Assembly: GCF_002723835.1 (NCBI RefSeq) | Contig: NZ_BEWG01000022.1 | Coordinates: 172,741 to 236,740, forward strand | DNA length: 64,000 nucleotides | DNA from: Mycobacterium sp. shizuoka-1 | GTDB lineage: Bacteria > Actinomycetota > Actinomycetes > Mycobacteriales > Mycobacteriaceae | Direction of reading: 5' to 3' | Shown here: positions 58,590-64,000 of the stretch, piece by piece | How positions within the stretch are numbered: position 1 is the first letter of the stretch | How the letters are laid out: every line of letters begins with the position of its first letter | Made by a program: the position numbers and the translations under genes | Notes under the pieces: model-generated | The model's database searches: none | Told to the model about the DNA's origin: nothing | What the model saw: the letters and a program-made list of their open reading frames with translations, nothing else

Positions 58590-60658
58590 CACTGCCCCTG
58601 AGCCTGGATCGCGGTGATCGCGACGGTGTTGACGATGTCCTCGACGAGCGCGCCACGCGAGAGGTCGTTGACCGGCTTGTTGAGCCCTTGCAACACCGGC
58701 CCGATGGCAATGGCCCCCGCACTGCGCTGCACCGCCTTGTACGTGTTGTTGCCGGTGTTGAGATCCGGGAAGATCAGCACGGTCGCGCGCCCGGCCACCG
58801 CCGAGCCGGGCATCTTCGCCGCCGCGACGTCCGCGTCGACGGCGGCGTCGTACTGAATCGGCCCTTCGACCAACAGCTCCGGTGCGCGTTCGCGCACCAA
58901 TTCGGTGGCAGCCCTGACTTTCTCGACGCCGCTGCCGCTGCCGGAGTCACCGGTGGAGTAGGACAGCATCGCCACCCGTGGGTCGATGCCGAATTGAGCG
59001 GCCGTGCGCGCCGAGCTGATCGCGATGTCGGCGAGTTCCTCGGCGGTCGGGTCGGGGACGATCGCGCAGTCGCCGTAGGCCAGCACGCGGTCGGCCAGGC
59101 ACATCAGAAAGATGCTCGACACCGTGGACACGTCGGGCTGGGTCTTGATGATCTCGAATGCGGGCCGCACGGTGTGGGCGGTCGTGTGCGCCGCACCGGA
59201 GACCATGCCGTCGACAATCCCGTTGTGCACCAGCATCGTCCCGAAGTACGAGACGTCGTGCATGATCTCGCGGGCTTGCTCCACCGTGACGCCCTTCTTC
59301 TTCCGCAGCTCGGCGTACTGGGCGGCGAACTCGTCGCACAACTCACTCGTGCGCGGGTTGAGCACGGTGGCCGCCGTCAGATCGACACCGAGTTCGGCTG
59401 CGCGGGAACGGACCTGGGCCTCATCGCCCAGGATGGTCAGTTCGGCCACGCCGCGAAGCAACAGCCGGCCCGCCGCACGAAGGATGCGGTCGTCTTCGCC
59501 TTCGGGCAGCACGATCCGCTTGCGGTCGGCCCGTGCCCGCTCCATGAGCTGATAGGTGAACATCTGCGGCGTGGTCACCGTCGGGATCGGCAGGCTCAGG
59601 CGGTTCTGCATGTCGTCGATGTCGACATAGCGGTCCATCAGCGCGATCGCGGTGTCGACCTTGCGCTGTGAGGTGGCGGTGACCCGGCCCCGGGTGGCGG
59701 CCACCGCGCTGGCGGTCTCGAACGTGCCGAGGTCGGTGGCGATGATCGGCAGCCGCAGCCCCAGCCCGGCGACCAACTCGGCGATCGAGCGGTGCATGGG
59801 CAGCCCGCCGTTGAGGATGATCGCCGACAGCGACGGAAAGCCCTCGGCGGCGTGGGCACTGGTGACGGCCAGCACCACATCGGACCGGTCCCCGGGGGTG
59901 ATCACCGCGACGCCCTCGGTGAGCCGCTCCAGACAATGCTCGGCCGTCATCCCCGCCACGAGCACGCCCATCACCTCGCGGCCGAGCAGCGAGGAGTCGC
60001 CGTGCACCAGGACCCCGTCGACCGCGCTGCTCAGGTCGGCGACGGTCGGGGCCACCAGCAGCGGTTCCTCGGGCAGCACGTATACGCGCGGGCCCAGGTT
60101 CGCGCAGGCCTGCGCGACCGCCTCGAGCTGGGCCGGGTCGGCCCGGTTGGCCACCACCGCCGCCGTGTGGGCGTGCTGGGCCGCCAGCTCCGCCAGACAC
60201 AGTTCGATGACCTGGGCCACCTCCTTGGGGGTGCGGTCGCGAGCCCGCACCGACAGCAGGACCGGCGCGCCGAGGTTGGCCGCGATCCGCGCGTTCATGC
60301 TCAACTCGGTCGGCGTGGCAACGTCGGTGTAATCGGATCCGACGATCACGACGGCGTCGCAACGCGCGGCCACCTCGTGGTAGCGGTCGACGATGTCGGC
60401 GATCGCGCCCTCGGGATCGGCATGCAGCCGCTGATAGGTCACCCCGACGCAGTCCTCGTAACTGAGCCCGGCGTTACTGTGCGCCAGCAACAACTCGAGA
60501 ATGTAGTCGCGGTTCTCTCGCCGGGTGATCGGACGGAACACCCCGGCACTGCGCACCATCGCGGTCAGCCGGTGCAGAATGCCGAGCGCGACGGTGGATT
60601 TACCGGTGTCACCCTCGGGCGACGCAATGTAGATCGACGTGGTGCGGGCGGCGGTCAC
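58589..60658 (-). CDS. pta: Phosphate acetyltransferase
   Basis: A 689-residue three-domain enzyme that makes acetyl-phosphate from acetyl-CoA. The N-terminal P-loop-like domain has GDTGKST (about 16-22), the DRTGG domain lies at about 205-330, and the C-terminal catalytic PTA_PTB domain at about 365-680 has [10 protein letters not shown] and [28 protein letters not shown] chose the GTG at 60658, giving the same length as the M. tuberculosis protein; the frame to 60694 adds 12 residues. First gene of the pta-ackA pair. Confidence 0.95.
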   Translation of the reverse strand: MTAARTTSIYIASPEGDTGKSTVALGILHRLTAMVRSAGVFRPITRRENRDYILELLLAHSNAGLSYEDCVGVTYQRLHADPEGAIADIVDRYHEVAARCDAVVIVGSDYTDVATPTELSMNARIAANLGAPVLLSVRARDRTPKEVAQVIELCLAELAAQHAHTAAVVANRADPAQLEAVAQACANLGPRVYVLPEEPLLVAPTVADLSSAVDGVLVHGDSSLLGREVMGVLVAGMTAEHCLERLTEGVAVITPGDRSDVVLAVTSAHAAEGFPSLSAIILNGGLPMHRSIAELVAGLGLRLPIIATDLGTFETASAVAATRGRVTATSQRKVDTAIALMDRYVDIDDMQNRLSLPIPTVTTPQMFTYQLMERARADRKRIVLPEGEDDRILRAAGRLLLRGVAELTILGDEAQVRSRAAELGVDLTAATVLNPRTSELCDEFAAQYAELRKKKGVTVEQAREIMHDVSYFGTMLVHNGIVDGMVSGAAHTTAHTVRPAFEIIKTQPDVSTVSSIFLMCLADRVLAYGDCAIVPDPTAEELADIAISSARTAAQFGIDPRVAMLSYSTGDSGSGSGVEKVRAATELVRERAPELLVEGPIQYDAAVDADVAAAKMPGSAVAGRATVLIFPDLNTGNNTYKAVQRSAGAIAIGPVLQGLNKPVNDLSRGALVEDIVNTVAITAIQAQGQ

Positions 60659-60955
60659 CACACCAGCTTTCCGTAACCGGGATCGATGCAACACTCGGAT
60701 GCCGTGTGGCAGCCCAAGCGACGGCGCGCCGTTCCCCCCCGTTCAGCGAAACTACCCGTCGGTTAATTAAGAGTCGTTCACAGAAATGCGAACATGGCAA
60801 ATTACGATAAATGCGCCGGGAGCTGCGGAACCCTCGACAAATTTGTATGATTCTCTCGGCGTTTGATGCGTTGAGCAGTCGGAGTTGAACTCCGACGGGC
60901 GCCATTCCATTACTGCCATGGGATTGCGCAAACCATTCGGGGCGAAGGAAACGGT
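60659..60955. other. Regulatory gap between pta and the membrane-protein gene, AT-richer, with palindromes
   Basis: This gap of about 300 bases has no supported gene. It contains an AT-rich stretch (about 60760-60860) unlike the surroundings, ACAAATTTGT, a perfect 10-bp palindrome (60837-60846), followed by TATGAT (60846-60851), a good -10 for the plus strand, and a perfect 19-base inverted repeat GTCGGAGTT-G-AACTCCGAC (60878-60896) within the transcribed leader. The leader ends in GAAGGAA before the GTG at 60956. Confidence 0.6.
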
Positions 60956-62482
60956 GTGAGTAGCCACGCAGATCTCACTGCTGGCCGTGTCGCGCCCGAA
61001 CCATTCCCGTACCGCCCGATGGCCGAACCCACGACGGTGCCGCTGCCGGTCGCCACCGCCCCGGCCGGGCCCCGGCGCCGCCGCGCGGTGCTGTCCTACG
61101 TCGCGACGCGTCGCGAACTGTGGGCACGCATCGTCCTGGTCCTCGCGCTGGCGGCGATCGCCTACGTCGTGCCGGCGGTCAACGGTTTCAGCGAAGCCGC
61201 CGCCGGCTCGCTCAGCGGATACACGCTGATGCTGCCCCTGCTCGCGGCGCTGGTGGTGGCCGGCTACACCCGGCCGCCGCAGGGCGTCTCCGACGCCGAG
61301 ACCGACTGGATCGTCGCGATCCTGGTCTGCGGCGGCGGCTTCCTCGCGGTCACACTGTTCAGCCAGCGGCTGCCCACCCTGGCCGCACTCTGGCGGGTGG
61401 ACAACCTACGACCCGCGCTGTGGGCCGCCGGTGCGGCCATGGTGGTGTTCTCGGTACGCCACGTCCTGCGCATGTGGACGGTGTGGGCATACGTCGTCCT
61501 CACCGCTCCCGTCATGACCTACCTGCTGCTCACCGCCGAACTGGGCGGCTCCGACGAGGACGCCGCCTTCGTCGCCGCCGTGTTCGGCACCGTGGCCGTG
61601 TATTTCTCCGCCAGGGTCGTCAACTGGCGCTGGCGACTGCTGGCCACCGGCCTCAACTTTGGGATCGCGGCCGCGTTGATCCCCCTCACCGGCTACCTCA
61701 CCGACAGCCTGCTGCCGCGGATGATGATCGTGGCCGGCGCGCTGCCGCTGCTCACGATTTTCGTCGTGCACCACGGCGCACACGTCACCGGTACGCAGCG
61801 ATTCCCGCACCTGCGCACCCAGTTCCCCCACCGCGGCGGGTGGTCGTATCCGGCGCTCATCGTCATCTCACTGGCGCTGTTGTTCACCTCGCTGCACGCG
61901 CCGAAAGAGCCGGACGCGCCGATGGCCCACGGCAATTGGGCCACCCAGCTGGGCCTGCGGCCGGTCGCGCAGTTCGACTTCATCAGCCGTTTCGTCGGAC
62001 CCGGCGCCACGCTCACCCGCTATCAGCTCCCGGCCGGACGGGAGGTGAGCGGACTGGCGATCGACGTGATCTCGGCACCCAGCCTGGCCCGGCTGCGCGA
62101 CTACTCCTCCGCGATCTGGTACCCGTCACCGGCACCCACCAACTACCAGCCGATATCGCTGCCGGCGCCGGTGTCGGCGGTGTCGCTGCAAAGCGGCGGG
62201 GCCAGCGTCAGCCGGCCCGGGCAGTCCAGTGACTGGTACCTGCTGACGTGGATCTGGGAGGTGCCCACCGGGTATCAACGCGTCACGATCATCATGGACC
62301 AGGGTGTCCGGCCGAGCCAGCCACCGGCGCCGCGCCCGCTCACCCTGCGTAACTCGCTGATCGAACCGTTGGCCTGGCTGGCACGCGAGCAACCCGATCC
62401 GGCCAACTCGACACCCGCGCCGGTACTCGCCGCGACCAACGCGGTGGCCCGTGAAATCCTGTCGGCAGGGGCACCTGCGTGA
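60956..62482 (+). CDS. Polytopic membrane protein with extracytoplasmic C-domain, function unknown
   Basis: A 508-residue protein that I do not recognise. A hydrophilic Pro/Arg-rich N-terminus (about 1-55) precedes roughly nine to ten membrane helices (about 56-315). The final about 190 residues are soluble, with a proline-rich stretch and many Trp/Tyr, probably outside the membrane. GTG start at 60956 behind GAAGGAA. The stop overlaps the glycosyltransferase GTG by four bases, so the two products are made together; a role as polymer-synthesis or export partner is inference. M. tuberculosis has fgd1 at this position. Confidence 0.75.
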   Translation: MSSHADLTAGRVAPEPFPYRPMAEPTTVPLPVATAPAGPRRRRAVLSYVATRRELWARIVLVLALAAIAYVVPAVNGFSEAAAGSLSGYTLMLPLLAALVVAGYTRPPQGVSDAETDWIVAILVCGGGFLAVTLFSQRLPTLAALWRVDNLRPALWAAGAAMVVFSVRHVLRMWTVWAYVVLTAPVMTYLLLTAELGGSDEDAAFVAAVFGTVAVYFSARVVNWRWRLLATGLNFGIAAALIPLTGYLTDSLLPRMMIVAGALPLLTIFVVHHGAHVTGTQRFPHLRTQFPHRGGWSYPALIVISLALLFTSLHAPKEPDAPMAHGNWATQLGLRPVAQFDFISRFVGPGATLTRYQLPAGREVSGLAIDVISAPSLARLRDYSSAIWYPSPAPTNYQPISLPAPVSAVSLQSGGASVSRPGQSSDWYLLTWIWEVPTGYQRVTIIMDQGVRPSQPPAPRPLTLRNSLIEPLAWLAREQPDPANSTPAPVLAATNAVAREILSAGAPA

Positions 62483-63888
62483 CCACCGCCGCACGTCTGC
62501 TCCCCGGACACCTCTCCGCCCGTACCGCGCTGGGGCCCAAGTCGATTCTGCGAGTGCTGGCCGTGGTGGCCGCCGGCATAGGCCTGGCCGTGGTGTACCC
62601 CGCCGTGACGATCACCGTGGTCACGGCGATCGTCGCCGTGCTGTACCTGTGGTCCACCATCGACCGCGCGTATCTGATGCTCAGCGGATTGCGCAGCCCC
62701 GCCCTGGTCAGAATCTCCGACGAAGAAGCGCGGGCCATCCCCGACGACGAACTGCCGTATTACACCGTGTTGATGCCGGTCTACGACGAGCCCGCGATCG
62801 TGACCAACCTGGTGAAGGGTGTCGGCCGGCTGGAATACCCCGCCGACCGGCTGGAGTTGCTCCTCCTCGTCGAGGAGGACGACCCCGCGACACGCCAAGC
62901 GCTGGCCGGTTTTACCGTCCCGGGCCTGCGCGTGGTCGTCGTGCCGCACAGCCTGCCGAAGACCAAACCCAAGGCCTGCAATTACGGAATGTCGCTGCCG
63001 GATCTGCGCGGCGAGTACGTCACCATCTACGACGCCGAAGACATCCCCGAGCCGCTGCAACTGCGGCGGGCGGTGGTGGCCTTCCGCCGGGCACCCGCCG
63101 AGATCGGCTGTCTGCAAGGCCGACTCGGCTATTTCAACGAGACGCAGAACCTACTCACACGGTGGTTCTCGCTCGAGTACGACCAGTGGTTCGGTGTGGT
63201 CCTGCCCGCCGTCGAACGGGCCCGCTGCGTCGTGCCCCTGGGCGGGACGAGCAACCACATCCCCACCCGGGTGTGGTTCGAGGTGGGCGGCTGGGACGAA
63301 TTCAACGTGACCGAAGACGCCGATCTCGGGGTGCGCTTGGCGCGGCACGGCTACCGCACCCAGATCCTGGACTCGATCACTCTGGAAGAAGCCAATTCCG
63401 ATGTCGTCAACTGGGTTCGGCAGCGATCAAGGTGGTACAAGGGCTACCTGCAGACGATGATCGTGCACCTGCGCAGACCGCTGGTGCTGCGTCGCGAGAT
63501 CGGCACCAAGGCCACGCTGCGCCTGATCAACATGACCGGCGGCATCCCGATCACGAACCTGCTGAACTTGGTTTTCGGCGGGTTGGTGGTGGCGTGGATC
63601 GCGGGACGCCCCAACTTCGTCACCATGTTTTTTCCACCGTTCACCTACTACATCAGCCTGGTGCTGTTCCTGGTCGGCACACCCTTTTCGATGTACACCG
63701 GATTCCTGCTGGCCCAGGCAATCGGCAAGCCACACCATTGGTGGCCCGCGCTGCTGGCCCCCGGCTACTGGGTTCTGCAGGCGGTGGCATCGATGAAGGC
63801 GGTGTACCAGTTGATCTTCCGGCCGTTCTTCTGGGAGAAGACCGTCCATGGATTGAGCACCATGCCGGCAACCGGCACCCGACACTGA
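62479..63888 (+). CDS. Processive family-2 glycosyltransferase, membrane-bound
   Basis: A 469-residue GT2 enzyme. Two N-terminal helices (about 22-60) are followed by the catalytic domain with PVYDEPAIVTNLVKGV (about 98-113), the D-containing DAEDIPEP (185-192), TEDADLGVRL (about 278-287) and QRSRWYKGY (QxxRW at 315-319), the motif set of processive synthases such as cellulose or hyaluronan synthase relatives. Four C-terminal helices (about 345-450) complete the membrane channel region. The PilZ domain of BcsA is absent. The polymer is unknown. Confidence 0.88.
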   Translation: MTTAARLLPGHLSARTALGPKSILRVLAVVAAGIGLAVVYPAVTITVVTAIVAVLYLWSTIDRAYLMLSGLRSPALVRISDEEARAIPDDELPYYTVLMPVYDEPAIVTNLVKGVGRLEYPADRLELLLLVEEDDPATRQALAGFTVPGLRVVVVPHSLPKTKPKACNYGMSLPDLRGEYVTIYDAEDIPEPLQLRRAVVAFRRAPAEIGCLQGRLGYFNETQNLLTRWFSLEYDQWFGVVLPAVERARCVVPLGGTSNHIPTRVWFEVGGWDEFNVTEDADLGVRLARHGYRTQILDSITLEEANSDVVNWVRQRSRWYKGYLQTMIVHLRRPLVLRREIGTKATLRLINMTGGIPITNLLNLVFGGLVVAWIAGRPNFVTMFFPPFTYYISLVLFLVGTPFSMYTGFLLAQAIGKPHHWWPALLAPGYWVLQAVASMKAVYQLIFRPFFWEKTVHGLSTMPATGTRH

Positions 63889-63895
63889 GGACTTC

Positions 63896-64000
63896 ATGAA
63901 ACTGCGTCGTATCCCGCTCGTGCTCGTGGTGCTGTGCGCCCTGACCGTTCCGCTGTCCCCGCCGGCGATCGCCGCCCCCGATCCGACGACGGAACCCGCC
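63896..64000 (+). CDS. Secreted protein, N-terminal fragment cut by window edge
   Basis: The first 35 codons encode a clear signal peptide: basic MKLRR, the hydrophobic core IPLVLVVLCALTVPL, and a likely cleavage after AIAA before PDPTT. The ATG at 63896 is seven bases after the glycosyltransferase stop. The mature part is outside the window. A secreted third gene supports an extracellular-polysaccharide role for the cluster. Confidence 0.75.
   Translation, partial: MKLRRIPLVLVVLCALTVPLSPPAIAAPDPTTEPA

Noticed and set aside
60786..60866. A 26-codon plus-strand reading frame (MRTWQITINAPGAAEPS...) in the pta-membrane gene gap
   Set aside because: No ribosome site, AT-rich codons unlike the genome, and it overlaps the best -10 candidate. 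It is more likely promoter DNA.

Overview
The window is high-GC actinobacterial DNA from a Mycobacterium/Mycolicibacterium-type genome; I cannot name the species. This rests on many GTG starts, GTGA/ATGA gene overlaps, TAnnnT promoters placed 6-8 bases before start codons, and gene content. The backbone matches, in the same relative order, the Mycobacterium tuberculosis block from groEL2 to pta: groEL2, an Rv0439c-type SDR, moeA2, psd, pssA, a Cdc48-like ATPase (Rv0435c), the LON-domain protein, a YbdK-type ligase, sodC, a LytR_C protein, DUF3263, def, a GNAT, xthA, thiC, thiD, an alpha/beta hydrolase, lpqL, thiG, thiS, thiO, thiE, mutT3, glnX, glnH, pknG, ackA and pta. Gene correspondences are from memory of family sequences, not from a search.

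Between backbone genes lie accessory insertions. (1) 0.2-6.2 kb: a TetR regulator with a divergent SDR and cupin, a lone superfamily-2 helicase, an SRPBCC protein, a MazEF-type toxin-antitoxin pair behind a perfect 16-bp palindrome, and a HAD phosphatase. (2) 12.1-20.9 kb: a complete Mrp Na+/H+ antiporter operon (A-B fusion, C, D, E, F, G) ending in a coupled methyltransferase, flanked by SRPBCC, DUF1707 and DinB genes. (3) 27.1-32.7 kb: a reductase, a DUF6159 membrane protein, two orphan small proteins, a 14-TM MFS exporter, and an AbiEi-like gene bracketed by two diverged 56-bp direct repeats. (4) 35.9-42.7 kb: a Baeyer-Villiger-type monooxygenase behind a 16-bp palindromic operator, then amino-acid, sulfate and uracil permeases. 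(5) 44.3-46.0 kb: a DUF318 permease plus TIGR03943 pair. (6) 54.9-57.4 kb: CtaG, AHSA1, ArsR and DUF899 genes. (7) 60.7-64 kb: a polytopic membrane protein, a processive family-2 glycosyltransferase and a secreted protein, where M. tuberculosis has fgd1.

Functional threads: thiamine synthesis is split into two TPP-riboswitch operons (thiC-thiD-hydrolase; thiO-thiS-thiG-GDSL hydrolase), with thiE divergent from the second. psd and pssA make phosphatidylethanolamine. glnX-glnH-pknG is the amino-acid sensing module that drives PknG. pta-ackA interconverts acetyl-CoA and acetate. The heat-shock groEL2 gene starts at the left edge behind two CIRCE elements.

The least explained structures are the 56-bp repeats around the AbiEi-like gene, the 33-bp tandem repeat that multiplies the start site of glnH, the three consecutive hairpins before the amino-acid permease, and the glycan-type cluster at the right edge.
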